NCBI GenBank assembly: GCA_948144175.1
Contig: CANXME010002122.1
Coordinates: 248,001-312,000, forward strand
Length of the DNA: 64,000 nt
Direction of reading: 5' to 3'
From: Closterium sp. NIES-65
Lineage: Eukaryota > Streptophyta > Zygnematophyceae > Desmidiales > Closteriaceae
Of this stretch, positions 19,526-30,831 are shown piece by piece (positions within the stretch are counted from its first letter, which is position 1; every line of letters begins with the position of its first letter). The notes under the pieces are model-generated. The model did no database searches. It saw only the letters and a program-made list of their open reading frames with translations, and was not told the DNA's origin. A program made the position numbers and the translations under genes.

Positions 19526-22028
19526 ATACAGAACTGTAGGAGAACTATGTCGCTCTCTCAAGTCGGTCAGCAGGTAGGTGAGCCAGTGTAACTCCTGTGC
19601 AGCCATGGCCTCTCCGTAGATCTCAGCCTCACAACTGGAACTGACAACAGAAGACGAGCGGGTAGATTGCCAAGAAACAAAACCGGAGCCAAGGCTGAAA
19701 GTTTAACCCTGTAACGATCGCTGCATAGCCAAGTGGTCAACCTAAGACGCGTCTGCGCCAGTGAGAAAAACTCGACTCCACCCTCCAAGCATGAGCCCCA
19801 TACCCGATGTACTGCACAAGTAGCGCAACACCCTCTTAGCGCCCTCCCAGTGCTCTGGTCGGTGTCTTCCAGTCGCAACATAGTGAGCCATGATGCTAAG
19901 AGGGTAAGCAAGGTCAGGTCGAGTGCAGGTCATCAGGTACATAAGGCAGCCTTGAAGCTCTAGATATGGGCCACTCGGCTCTACGGACTCATCCGAAGGT
20001 GGAGCTGAGAGCGAGTGACCGGAAGGCAGAAGAGTGGACTGTGTCAAGGAGTACTGGAAGCAGAAGCACTGAAGGACCTGGTGCACCATGTGTGACTGAG
20101 TCAAGGTGATGGTGCGCCGTGCTCTGTCCTGGATGATCTGCAAGCCAAGATAGCTGCGCAGCTCGCCCAGGTCTGTGCACGTGTATCTCTTCTGTAGCTC
20201 CGACTTCACTGGAGCCAGTGCCTCAGTGTCAGCAATGGAAAAAACCAAGTGGTTGGTATACACGAGGATGTAGAACGGCGGCAGCGAAGTGTCAATGCGC
20301 ACAAACAGTGACGCGTCAGTAGTCAAAGGAGCAAACCCAAGAGCCGCAAGCGTCGTCCTTTGTGTGTCGTGCCACTCGCGTGGCGCCTGGTGGAGACCGT
20401 AAACTGGCCGCCGGAGGCTTCACTGGGTACATGCATGAAATGACCCAGTAAAGTTAGGTGGGCGGCGCAGCCAGATCTCCTCGTGCAAGCTGCCCTGTAT
20501 GAAAGTTGTTTTGAAGTCAAGAGAGTGAAGCTTGTAGTTACGCGGAACGGCGACGTGCAGCAGCTGCTGAAGAATGGTCATCTTTGGGGTAGGGGAGAAG
20601 GTCTGGAAGAAGTCAACTCCCTGTCGCTGACTAAAGTCTCTAGCAATGTAACGAGCCTTGAAGACGGGCGGAGAACCGGCGGCCGCTTCACCCTGAAAAT
20701 CCACAGGAGGGGAAAATGAGACGACGTAAGTGCCCGTGGACTTCTAGGATGTCATCTCTGCGTCCATGGCTGTCTGCCACTGAGAGGAGTAGGGCTTGTA
20801 ATCGCCTCTACGTAAGAGCGCGAGGTCGGGATGTCTGGTGCATCCGTGTCTCCCTTAGGTGCAAGTAGCATGGACATGAGATGAGGTACAGCAGCTGCAA
20901 GACACTCAAAATCGTACTGCCTGTCCTCAAAGACGTCCGTGCTAAGAGCACTCTCACCCCCGACGAACGGAGGACAGACACATTCAGACTTAGCAACAGG
21001 ACTAGCGGCGTAGTCGAGACGACACCCAGCAGCAAAGTCGACAAGCTCAGCAACTGCGGATGCAGCAGCAGACGCAGCAGTGGACTCAATCGAAGGGTCG
21101 GTGAAAACAGTGGCTAGGAGACGAATGGTAGTAGGGCTAACAGCACGAACTACGTCAGACTCAGGGTCTTGACCGTCAAGAAGACAAGACGTAGGGAGAG
21201 ACAGCAGGGGAACTCGAAGTGGAACAGAGGAAGGACGAAGTGTCATACTGTGAGTGCCGCGAAGAGGAGGAGGAAGCGGACACGGAACACGACTACTTGT
21301 GCGACCAGCGCAAACAGGCGAGGCTCGGCGAGACGCAGGCTCACGACGCTCTGTAAGAGAGTCTGTCTACTCAGTGTAATGAGAAGGAGCACGCAGTGGG
21401 GAGGCTGGTTGTAACTGTGGCTGCAAATGGTCTGGCAATGGACACAATACAGGCGGAGTAAGGTCAGTAGAAGACGGGAGACCAAGAACCTGGCGAAGCA
21501 GTGGAACGAAGTACGGTCGCGGCTGCATAGCGCCTCAAGCACCTGTACTGACAGTTCCAGCACCCCCAGATTCAGAACCTCCAGCTCCTTGGTCTCCAAC
21601 TCTAGGACCTGCAGCACCATTAGCTCTAGCAACTCCCGCACCTCCAGCACCTCCAGTACCTCCAGCAGTAGCAGCGCCACCAGCTCCGGCAGCACCAGTT
21701 GCTCCAGCAAGAGCACCTCCAGGTCCAGCCGCTCCAGCACCTCCAGCACCTCCAGTACCTCCAGAAGCAGCACCACCACTAGCTCCGGCAGCTCCAGTAC
21801 CTCCAGTACGAGCACCTCCAGGATGAGCACCTCCAGCACCTCCTGCACCACTACCTCCAGGGGCAGTGCTTCCAGCGGCAGGCCCCCCAACTCCAGCAGC
21901 GCCACTCAGAAGGGTGTGCCGAGCAAACCACTCGCGCAGCTGCAGTGGAGAGAGAGGCTCCCGCCGTGACGAGGCACCCGTAGGACCTCCAATGAACACA
22001 TTACATATAGGCTAAGCACCCCCAGACT
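19526..22028 (-). pseudogene. Family-B fragment B2: linker, RT and part of RNase H
   Basis: Reading leftwards from 22028: the GGAEP-type/Ala-Gly linker (SRREPLSPLQLREWFAR), the pre-RT block ending MTLRPSSVPLRVPLL, RT (ARDFSQRQGVDFFQTFSPT, then SLPPFYILVY) and RNase H up to MAAQELHWLTYLLTDL, where homology stops near 19526. The RT catalytic box reads YTNH at 20249-20260 instead of YVDD, which is inactivating. Frameshifts are frequent. The right end is interrupted by element D, and B2 resumes at 28474. Confidence 0.8.
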
Positions 22029-22893
22029 TGTTATGTGATGCTATCATTTGCATTCACGTCTGTCTGCCTCCCATCACATGTTCGTGCGTTGCATGCGTGG
22101 TGTGAGCGTGTGCAAGAATTTGTATTTTATGTGGTTTAGTTTTTCTGAGTGTGTGTGAATTTTATTTGGCTTGAGAAGATATCTGAAGTGACTCCACCGC
22201 TCAAGAGCTTTTCGCCGAGCCAAGTATCGCTTCAATCGGAGCACGAACAAGAAAGTTACGAACATTTGAAGTCCGTATGCTTTTGATATTTGGTTGTGGT
22301 GACTATGGGAAGTTGTGGGGTTGACTCCATAAGGGGTACAGACTTTTGGGGGTTGAGAAATTCGTCCCCATCACTGTCGATGCTGCCAAGTGGTTGGAAG
22401 GAGCCAAACCAGGTTGGCAGGTGTGGCCAATTTGGGCAAGGTGGATAACATGGGTTGGAAAGTGACAAAAGTAAAAGTGGGGTTCCTATAGGGGAGAAAT
22501 TTGGTGTGCTTATGGGGTTTCCTTGGTTGGGGACTCCTTGGGGACCGTCCCTCTCGTCCTCCTCTTCCCTCCCACCTGGTTAATTGCTACTCTAACTTTA
22601 TTTTGTAAAATTGTGAGACTCTTGTGATTGAGTAAATTCTTTATGGCAGCATACCCCCTTGTGCGCCGAAATCGATAAGTCAAGATTTACTTCACCTCTT
22701 AATAAGATTCAAATTGGAATTGTAGCCACAGACTAGGGCTACAACATATCTGAGTTTAGTGAAGTTTGACCGTGAACATTTTGTCAACGGCATTTTTTGT
22801 GAGCGCGACTATTCTGTCCAGAAATTGAGACCAACAATTTTGTGATATTTCGGCTCCTAATCTTCTTAGACTCCGTCCTTAGTCTCTTAAAAG
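22029..22893 (+). repeat. Element D 5' LTR
   Basis: It starts tgttatgtgatgc and ends gtctcttaaaag before the primer site. A long gaatttt/ggttgtggtg core is shared with the 3' copy. The 70-codon minus-strand frame at 22256-22468 recurs in the other LTR and is not a gene. Confidence 0.88.
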
Positions 22894-23127
22894 TGGTATC
22901 AAAGCTAATTAAGGAGTTTGTGGAGGGTCTACGGAAGTGTGAAGGCCCTCCTAGACCCACCATGGTCTGTGGGCGTGCCCAAGTGGAGTTTTGGAGGTTG
23001 GATGTGACTTTCGTTAAGGGGAAACTCTGCTGAAATTCCGTTGGCGCCGACACTTGTGAAGATTGTGTGGATCTACGTTGTGACCAGCAAAGGGGGGAGC
23101 TAAAACCTGTGATTGGGAGCAGAGGAG

Positions 23128-24651
23128 ATGAGTCAAGGGAGTGGAGAAGCAGCTGAGAAGAGGAGTGAGCAGCCACCATCCAAGATTGAGGCGTTGGATG
23201 GCTCCAACTACGAGGAATGGAGCGAGCGGATGAGGAGCCTCTTCAAGCGCTACAAGCTGCTGAAACTTGCGATGGGAGAAGAGAAGATGCCCTAGGAAGG
23301 AGATGCTCAGGATCGGTGGATTGAGAAGAGCGCAGTGCTGTACGGCCTAATTCTACAGTCGGTCAACAACGACATGTTTCAGCACATCAAGGATTTGGTG
23401 GAGCTCGATGACTCGAAACCAAAGGCGTGGAAGCTGCTACGCGACGTGGTTCAGCCCAACACGCAACCAATGATGATTGTATTGGAGAAGGAGCTGGCTG
23501 CCCTCTCCATGCGGCCGAGAGACAATGTGAAGCCGGTGCTTGACAAGGTCAAGGACACCTATGCGAGGATGGCAACGGCAGGCAGCAAGGTGTCGGAGAT
23601 GCAGCAGTGCACCAAGATCATCTCGGTGCTCGACAACTCGTAGGACAATCTCATTCCCACCCTCAACGTTTAGCAGGACAAGTGGACGCCTGAGTGGCTA
23701 CGGCAGCAGATCCTGCAGGAGGACTTCCGCAAGCGCCACACGGGAGGTGGTGCTGCCAACAAAACTGTTGAGGGGTATGGAGCTGCAGGAGGCAGCAGAG
23801 GAAGAGGGGGAGGGAGAGGCCGAGGCCGTGGGAGAGGCTTTGGCAGAGGAAGAGGTCGAGGTGATTACAATGAGGGGCATGGGAGCTCTGGAGGCAGGGG
23901 GAGCACCCAAATGGAGGGTGCGTGCTGGTACTGCAAGAAGGCTGGACACCCATGGTTCAAGTGTTTCAGCCGGCCTGAGGGATGGGCGCCCCCAGGCATG
24001 AAGCCGCCAAGTGGTGAACGCCCACGAGGTGGCGCTGTGCGAGGTTCACGTGCACATGGTGATGGTGCACAAGGCAAAGCCGGCCCTGGAACGTTCCTCA
24101 TAGTTGAGGATGTGCAAGGGAGTGGGGTTGATGTGGGTTCAGTTGGGAAGGTTGTGATGCACCCCCTCACTCACTGGGTGATCGATTCAGGTTGCACGAG
24201 TAACATGACTCCACAGGCAGATTTGCTTGATGAGGTGAAGCCCCCTGGGAAGATCAAGTTTGTGGCTGCCGCTTCAGGTGCTTTGCTCCCTATGATTGGT
24301 GTTGGGAATGCCAAGGTAATGGGAGCCAATGGGGGGCTTGTGGGGCTGGGGAATGTGCTGTTGGTTGAAGGTTTGTCCGCTAACCTCCTCTCTGTGCACC
24401 GACTGCAGAAAAGCAAGGCCAAAGTGACCTTCGGCCCAACCAGCTGCCGTGCAAAGCTTGGGAAGTTGCTGCTGTGGGACTTGGAGGAGAAGAGCAGCTG
24501 CATCAAGGACCTATGGCAGCTGCCTATCATTCCTTGGAATGGAAAACCACCAGCAACGGCAGCGGCAGCTTCAACGGCTAAAGCAACAGCGGGAGGAGAG
24601 GAGACTGCACCAACTGGTGTGGCCCTGGATGCAGTCAAGAAGGTGCAGTAG
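23128..24651 (+). pseudogene. Element D Gag and protease
   Basis: The first ATG of the frame is 23128 (MSQGSGEAAEK). Gag helices include ALDGSNYEEWSERMRSL and LEKELAALSMRPRDNV. A Gly/Arg-rich stretch (GRGRGRGFGRGRGRG) and a CCHC zinc knuckle, CWYCKKAGHPWFKC (near 23920), bind RNA. The protease active site is WVIDSGCTSNMTP near 24180, followed by NVLLVEGLSANLLSVHRL. In-frame TAG stops interrupt Gag at 23293, 23641 and 23671, and the segment ends at TAG 24649. Otherwise the sequence is well preserved. Confidence 0.9.
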
Positions 24652-24659
24652 TCAGAGTA

Positions 24660-25787
24660 GCCACATGGTGAGGTGCTTGCTGGTGTGGATGCAATCGCTG
24701 CATGGGCAAAGGCTTCATCTGGGAATGGTGATGCCAATTGGGAGACGTGGCACGAGAGGCTGTGTCACATCAACATTCCTATGTTGCAGAAGTTGGTGAA
24801 GGATGGGAGCTTGAAAGGGTTGGATGTGAAAGGGGCAGGAAAGGAGATTGGGAGCTGCCCTACATTGAAACCAAGTTCATGAATTTTCCCTTCAGCAGCA
24901 GCACGGGACCAGTGAAGGCTCCACTTGCACTTGTGCACATGGACGTGGTGGGCCCCACGAGGGCCCCTTCTCTCTCGAGCAGCCGCTACTTCTTGACCAT
25001 TGTGGACGACCACAAGTGTGCGGTGTGGTTCTACCCTCTGAAGACTAAGGGGGAGGTGGCAGCGGCTGTTCTTAAGGAGTGGATGCCGAGAGCTCAAAGG
25101 GAGAGCGGACACAAGGTGAAGGTGATTCGCACTGACAACGGGGGAGAATTCATTGGCGCTGATTTTGAGGTGGTGCTAAAGAAGAAGGGGATCCAGCATC
25201 AGCTCACAATGCCCTACAACCATCAGCAGAACGGCGTGGCTTAGCGGTTCAACCGGGCCCTGCAGGAAGGTGCTCGCACTCTCCTTGGGCGTGCAGGGCT
25301 GCCGGATCCGTTTTGGGTGACTGCACTGCGGCAGGTCCCCCTTGTGAAGAACAGGTTGCTGGCGGCTATGGGGAACAAGCAGTGGGTCCCCTACACCAAG
25401 TGGTATGGGAGTGCACTTGCAGTCAACATGCTGAGAGCGTACGGGTGCATGGTGGTGTTTCATGTGCCGAAGGAGAAGAGGGGAAAACTGGAAGCTTCTG
25501 GGAGATGGGGAGTGCACTTGGGGCTTGCTAAGGATCACAAGGGCTGGCTGATTTGGGACTTGACCAGCCAGCAGCTGACTGTGTCGAGGGATGTGAAGTT
25601 CCTCGAGTCCTTAGACTACAAGGAGTGGAAGCAACAGCAGGAGAAGCTTCCTACTACACCGCTGATCATTGAGGCTGATGAGGTGCAGTGGCCTTCGAGG
25701 CAAGTGCAGGTCACTGTGTCAGAGGAGGAGATTTCTGGGGTGACTGAGAATGGGGGAGAACCTGAGGTGGAGGAGCAGCAGCAGTAG
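24660..25787 (+). pseudogene. Element D integrase
   Basis: The HHCC region begins WHERLCHINIPMLQKLV and is frameshifted near 24860-24890. The core reads LVHMDVVGPTRAP (first Asp), VIRTDNGGEFIG (second Asp) and NGVA-stop-RFNR, where a TAG at 25242-25244 replaces the conserved catalytic Glu of the copia NGVAER motif. The C-terminal region (YGCMVVFHVPKEKRGK, WGVHLGLAKDHKGW) is intact up to TAG 25785. Integrase would have inserted the cDNA. Confidence 0.88.
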
Positions 25788-25841
25788 CAGCAAGGTGCTC
25801 CACAAGGTGCCGCACGTTCTGCTGACCGTCCTAGGAGGGAT

Positions 25842-27548
25842 GTGCGCCCTCCTAACAGGCTGACCTATCACAGCTTTAGCAAGCCAAAGGTGGTACCGGC
25901 TGGGAGTGTGGCTGAGCAGTATGATGAGGATGAGATAGCACACTGCTACTGGGCAGCCGCCCCTGAGCCCAAGACGCTAGCCGAGGCGATGAGTGGTCCC
26001 GATGCTGAAAAGTGGAAGCAGAGTGTGAAGGAAGAGTATGACTCTCTGCTGGAGAACGAGACGTGGGAGCTGTGTGAGCTGCCACCTGGGAAGAAGACCA
26101 TTTCTTCCAAGTTGATCTTCAGGCATAAGTACGGACCTGAAGGGGCGCTGACCCACTACAAGTCAAGGCTTGTGGCTAAGGGGTTTCAGCAGACAAAGGG
26201 GAAGGACTTCGACGAGATTTTTGCTCCTGTGGGGAAAGGCACAACACTGCACGTGTTATTGGCAATGGCTGCAAACCGTGGATGGCGGGTGAAGCAGATG
26301 GACATTACCACCGCCTTCCTCAACGGGATCATTCTGGAGGAGCTGTACATGTTACAGCCTGAGGGATTGGATGATGGGAGCGGCAGGGTGTGCAGGCTGA
26401 AGAAGGCCATCTATGGCCTGAAGGAGGCTCCTCGCGCATGGTACCACAAGCTGGAGGAGACACTGCTGGGTGGGGGGTTCAAGAAGAGTGAGTGCGACCA
26501 TAGCTTGTTCCTGCTGCAAGAGAAGGAGCAATTCCTCATGCTCCTGGTGTATTTGGACAACATCCTGCTTTTCTCTGACTCGTTTGCAATGATTGAGCGC
26601 GTGGAGGAGATGCTGGAGATGCAGTTCAAGTGTTCCAAGATGGGAGATGTGAAGTATTACCTTGGGATGCATGTGGAGACGGACCTTGACAAGGGAGTGT
26701 TGAGGTTGCACCAAAGGAAGTACTGTGAGGGGATGGCCGAGAAGTATGGGCTGCAAGATGGAGGAAAGCCAGCAACCCCACTTCCTTTGGGGTTCACTGT
26801 GGAGCCCTCTGCTAATGAGGAGGTGGTGGGTGAGAGTGATAGGAAGCTGTTTCATTCCATGGTTGGGGCGCTCAACTATGCGGCTAACCAAACGCGGCCT
26901 GACATTGTCTTTGCAACATCTGGGCTTGCTAGTGTGGTCTCACGCCCCAGTCATGAGCAGTTAGAAGCGGCCAAGAGGTTGGTCCGCTATGTGAGTGCAA
27001 CGGCATCAGTGGGTTTGGTGTACAGTGCTGTGAGGCAGAGGCTGCAGAGGGGTGCAGCTGATTTGAGCAAGGGGGAGATGCTCTTGACCTGCTACACTGA
27101 CGCTAGCTTCAACTTTGTGAAGGCTGTTGGCACCAGCATTGGAGGCTACGTGTGCCTATTTGGAGGTGGAGCAGTGAGCTGGCGCAGTAAGAAGCAGAAT
27201 GAGGTGGGGCAGTCCTCGTGTGAGACAGAGCACATGGCCCTGCATTATGGGGCAAAAGAGGTGGTGTGGTTGAGGCGTTTGTTGGAGGAGATTGGAGTTG
27301 GTCAGAGGGAGCCGACTATCATGTTCTGTGACAATGAGTCGGCAGTGAAGTTAGCTAAGAATGCTTGTCTTCATGGGCTGACCAAACACATCAGGCCTAA
27401 GTGGCACTGGGTGAGGAGGCTTTTAGACAAGGAGGTGCAACTAGAGATTGTGAAGACCCATCAGCAGGCGGCTGACATTTTCACCAAGCGCCTGGCTGAA
27501 TCTGAACATTGGAAGGGTATGAAGCTTGTTGGGATGAGTGTGCATTGA
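25842..27548 (+). CDS. Element D reverse transcriptase-RNase H, open but RT active site mutated
   Basis: A single 568-codon frame covers the copia RT (SRLVAKGFQQTKGKDFDEIF, VKQMDITTAFLNG, KKAIYGLKEAPRAWY) and RNase H (YTDASFNFVKAVG, SSCETEHMALHYGAKE, FCDNESAVKLAKN, HQQAADIFTKRL). It ends at TGA 27546. The polymerase box is YLDN (26550-26561) instead of Y-V/L-D-D, so the second catalytic Asp is lost and RT should be inactive. RNase H acidic residues look intact. It has no start codon of its own, having been part of the polyprotein. Confidence 0.92.
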   Translation: MRPPNRLTYHSFSKPKVVPAGSVAEQYDEDEIAHCYWAAAPEPKTLAEAMSGPDAEKWKQSVKEEYDSLLENETWELCELPPGKKTISSKLIFRHKYGPEGALTHYKSRLVAKGFQQTKGKDFDEIFAPVGKGTTLHVLLAMAANRGWRVKQMDITTAFLNGIILEELYMLQPEGLDDGSGRVCRLKKAIYGLKEAPRAWYHKLEETLLGGGFKKSECDHSLFLLQEKEQFLMLLVYLDNILLFSDSFAMIERVEEMLEMQFKCSKMGDVKYYLGMHVETDLDKGVLRLHQRKYCEGMAEKYGLQDGGKPATPLPLGFTVEPSANEEVVGESDRKLFHSMVGALNYAANQTRPDIVFATSGLASVVSRPSHEQLEAAKRLVRYVSATASVGLVYSAVRQRLQRGAADLSKGEMLLTCYTDASFNFVKAVGTSIGGYVCLFGGGAVSWRSKKQNEVGQSSCETEHMALHYGAKEVVWLRRLLEEIGVGQREPTIMFCDNESAVKLAKNACLHGLTKHIRPKWHWVRRLLDKEVQLEIVKTHQQAADIFTKRLAESEHWKGMKLVGMSVH

Positions 27549-27605
27549 GGGTGCATGCTTGAGCTGTGGCATGTGGGATGATGGTAGGCAGTCAGAAGGG
27601 GAGTT

Positions 27606-28468
27606 TGTTATTTGATGCTATCATTTGCATTCACGTCTGTCTGCCTCCCATCACATGTTCGTGCGTTGCATACGTGGTGTGAGCGTGTGCAAGAATTTGT
27701 GTTTAATGTGGTTTATTTTTTCTGAAAGTGTGTGAATTTTATTTGGCTTGACAGATATCTGAAGTGACTCCGCTGCTTGAGAGCTTTCCGTCAAGCCAAG
27801 TATCGCTTTAATCGGAGCACAAACAAGAAAGTTACGAACATTTGAAGTTTGTATGCTTTTGATATTTGGTTGTGGTGACTATGGGAAGTTGTGGGGTTGA
27901 CTCCATAAGGGGTACAGACTTTTGGGGGTTGGGAAATTCGTCCCCATCACTGTAGATGCTGCCAAGTGGTTGGGAGGAGCCAAACCAGGTTGGCAAGTGT
28001 GGCCAATTTGGGTAAGGTGGATGGCATGGGTTGGAAAATGACAAAAGTAAAAGTGGGGTTCCTATAGGGAAGGGATTTGGTGTGCTTATGGGGTTTCCTT
28101 GGTTGGGGACTCCTTGGGGACCTTCCCTCTCGTCCTCCTCTTCCCTCCCACCTGTTTAATTGCTACTCTAACTTCATTGTGTAAAATTGTGAGACTCTTG
28201 TGATTGATTTAATTCTCTATGGCAGCATACCCCCCTGTGCGCCGAAATTGATACGTCAAGATTTACTTCACCTCTTGATACCATTCAAATTGGAAATTGT
28301 AGCCACATACTAGGGCTACAACATATCTGAGTATGGTGAAGTTTTGATTGTGAACGTTCGTCGACGGCGTTTCTTGTGAGCATGACTATTCTGTCCAAAA
28401 ATTGAGACCAGCGATTTTGTGATATTTCGGCTCCTAATCTTCATAGACTCCGTCCTTAGTCTCTAACG
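27606..28468 (+). repeat. Element D 3' LTR
   Basis: It starts tgttatttgatgc after the purine tract and ends cttagtctctaacg. It matches the 5' LTR along its whole length with scattered substitutions. Confidence 0.88.
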
Positions 28469-28473
28469 AGTCT

Positions 28474-28690
28474 CAGAACCCCCAGGCTCTGCACGCTCAA
28501 GCTTAGCACCCCCACGCTCCGTACGCTAAGGCTCAGCACCCCCAGGATCCGCACGCTCGGGCTTAGCACCCCCAGGCTCAAAACCCTCAGATTCAGCAAC
28601 CCCAGGCTCAGCACCCCCAGGCTCCGCTCGCTCAGGCTCAACACCCCCAGACGCAGCACCTCTAGCAGTACCCCCACCAGCAGCACCAGC
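28474..28690 (-). pseudogene. Family-B fragment B2, right part (GGAEP linker)
   Basis: Minus-strand reading gives repeats of the GGAEPG type (GGVEPERAEPGGAEPG), encoded by 15-bp units of cagcacccccaggct on the plus strand. This continues the B2 linker cut by element D. It ends at about 28690, where intron-like AT-rich sequence of the transposase gene begins. Confidence 0.75.
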
Positions 28691-29194
28691 GTCCTTTTTT
28701 TGCACACATAATGCAAAAAACAAAATGCACACGTTTGTAGGAAATCGTAGCGGTCGAAGTGACAACTTGCGTATGAACACACAAAATCGAACCACAAAAT
28801 GAAAGACTCCCTGGTATAGTGTACATTCAACACACAAAACAAAAATGACATAAAACATGCAAACAAAATGCTTGACGGTTGTGCTACTTACTTGTTTCAT
28901 GGCGACGGTCTGTGCCTCCTTGTCCTCAACCGGAACATCATTTGCGGCTATCGACTCAACGAACTCGGTTGTCAAGCATCGTCGAGTGATTGATGCCTCT
29001 GCATTCCGTTTGTTGGACCCGCGGTGTAGGCACTTGACAAGTGCGATGTGCACATGCTCGTACAAATCTGTGCAATAGCACATCAGCACAACCCCACATT
29101 GGATGTCGTCCGCCACATGCAGCATTGCATGTACCTTGGGGATATTTAACTCTGACGCCCGGTCCTCCCCAAATTGTTCCAGGGTCGGAGCAGC
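28690..29194 (-). pseudogene. KDZ/Plavaka-like DNA transposase exon and adjoining intron
   Basis: The exon runs 29194 to 28892 and reads RASELNIPKVHAMLHVADD, then TDLYEHVHIALVKC and HRGSNKRNAEASI. The pattern NIPK-H plus a T-E/D-x-x-E-x-x-H-I block followed by R-x-SNxR resembles the C-terminal part of the transposase core of KDZ/Plavaka elements, where the last acidic catalytic residue lies in the E-x-x-H block. It ends AMKQ|gtaagt, a perfect 5' splice donor at 28891. Bases 28690-28891 are intronic. B2 and D appear to have landed in this intron. The upstream end is cut by gypsy sequence at 29195. The family call is from memory of motif shape. Confidence 0.5.
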
Positions 29195-30200
29195 CATGGC
29201 AAGTCGTTAGCCTTGACTTCATCACGGGACTTCCTTAGACTTCACGAGGGCATGACGCCATCCTCGTAGTGATCGATAAATTCTCCAAAATGGGTCACTT
29301 CATCCCGACCAATGCCACAGCTACAGCTGAAGCAACGCATCCCCGCTACACTCATCTCAGACAGAGACCCCAAATTCACGAGTAAGTTCTGGAAGGAGCT
29401 CATGGGACTCTTGGGGACTAAGCTTGCAATGTCTTCAGCATACCATCCCCAGACTAACAGACAGACAAAGCGCCTCAATTAGGTGGTTGAACAGTTACTG
29501 CGCACAGCTTGCAAAGACGACGTCCGCCACTGGGACATACAGTTACCGGCCCTAGAGTTTGCTTACAACAACGCGTCACATGCAGCCACACGGAAAACCC
29601 CTTTCTTCCTGTGTTATGGATGAGAACCACTCACACCCTAGCAGCCAACCACACTGGCACATGTCCAAGCCGCACACTACTTTGTCATCACCATGCAGCA
29701 GCTATGGGAGAAGACTCAGCGACGTCTCACCATAATGCAGAACTCCCAAAAGCAGTATGCCGATCGCAAGCGACATGATCACTTAGTACAAGTCGGAGAT
29801 CAGGTGCTTCTTGACACGCGCAACTTGACCTTGGCATCCAAGCTCCGGCCTCGCTTCTGTGGTCCTTTTCGCGTTGAGGCATAGGCGACACGAGTAACAT
29901 TCCGCTTGCGCATACCTACTACGTCGAAGCTTCACAATGCTTTCCATGTTCAGCTACTGAAGCCCTTTAAGGACCCAAATCAACGGTTGCAGGGATTCCA
30001 GCTACCGCCACCACCACCTGTTATTGTATAGGATGAACCAGAGTACAAGGTGGAAGAGTGCTCCCTCATCAACGGTGTCATGGCAACATGCTCGAGTTCC
30101 TGAAACGCTGGAAGGGATATGACCCATCGAATGACAGTTGGGTTGCAGAAGCTGATATGGGCAATGCACGCGGTGCTCTCAAGGGTGTATCTCACGCCAC
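29195..30200 (+). pseudogene. Ty3/gypsy chromovirus integrase fragment (G1)
   Basis: It begins WQVVSLDFITGLP (first catalytic Asp) and continues HDAILVVIDKFSKMGHFIPT and, after a frameshift, ISDRDPKFTSKFWKELMG (second Asp) and SAYHPQTNRQTKRLN, where the usual catalytic Glu of QTER is Lys. The GPF/Y-type tail is clear (YADRKRHDHLVQVGDQVLLDT, LRPRFCGPFRVE). A degraded chromodomain-like stretch near 30030-30190 targets such elements to chromatin in relatives. Several stops make it inert. RT and everything 5' of integrase are missing. Confidence 0.8.
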
Positions 30201-30220
30201 CCAGCTTTGAGGGGGGGGCG

Positions 30221-30590
30221 TGTGAGAGTAGGACGGCTTATGCTGGCTTTGCTAGCTTGCCTAGACTTGATTATGCTATATCTAGTTTGGGTTATATTTA
30301 TCATGCATAGATATGCTTGATTTCCAAGGTTAGATTCATTCCTATATTTTATTATAGTTATAGCACCAAACCAGGTTACGCATACCGAACTCAAGCCTAT
30401 TCAGTTTCCACCGAATTGCTTTCTACTGAGTTCGGGAAGGTTCTGTTCGGGACGGTTCGCGACCCTCAAAACATTCGCTTAATACCTGGGTTACCTGCCT
30501 TGTGTTGAGCCTACGCTAAACGAAATAATTGTCCTTATGGATTCGATATGTAGAGTAAGTGGCGTCCAATCGTAAAATAAACATGTATTC
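30221..30590 (+). repeat. Gypsy G1 3' LTR
   Basis: It starts tgtgagagtaggacgg immediately after the purine tract ttgaggggggggcg. It contains an AT-rich promoter-like stretch near 30340-30360. The right end near 30590 is not fixed because no partner LTR is present. Confidence 0.6.
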
Positions 30591-30831
30591 TATTGTACAA
30601 ATTGCATATAGGGCTCGTGTCATGTGTTACTAGTTTCTATAGGCGCCCTCTAGCCTGTCAAACGATGGAGCTCTAACGAGTCAGCTTTTCTCTCTCGACA
30701 CCCCATACGGACAAATCCTTCCAAAATGTTTCACGCATTATTTCGAGCGCAGTTATATCTAGTTTCGTTAGGTACAGAGGCGATTACCAGCGTGGTCTAC
30801 GATCTTACCTTAGTGCTATCTCCCCCGCAGC

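Larger units (their letters stand above)
22029..28468 (+). mobile_element. Complete Ty1/copia element D, nested in B2
   Basis: It has two LTRs of 865 and 863 bp, a primer-binding site (tggtatcaaagctaatta at 22894) and Gag, protease, integrase, RT and RNase H in copia order. A purine tract (agaaggggagtt) sits before the 3' LTR. Flanking pentamers are agact (22024-22028) and agtct (28469-28473), a target duplication with one mismatch. On both sides the flank is the same family-B linker (aagcacccccag / cagaacccccag), which proves the nesting. LTRs differ by roughly 5% by eye. Confidence 0.9.

Noticed and set aside
22256-22468. Conserved 70-codon minus-strand ORF in both LTRs of element D
   Set aside because: It is present twice only because the LTRs are copies of each other; there is no recognisable protein.
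23128-25787. Alternative genetic code with TAG as a sense codon (as in some ulvophyte algae)
   Set aside because: TAG sits at positions expected to be Glu, Trp and Gln rather than one amino acid, and the LRR and mariner frames end at TAG in the right place.
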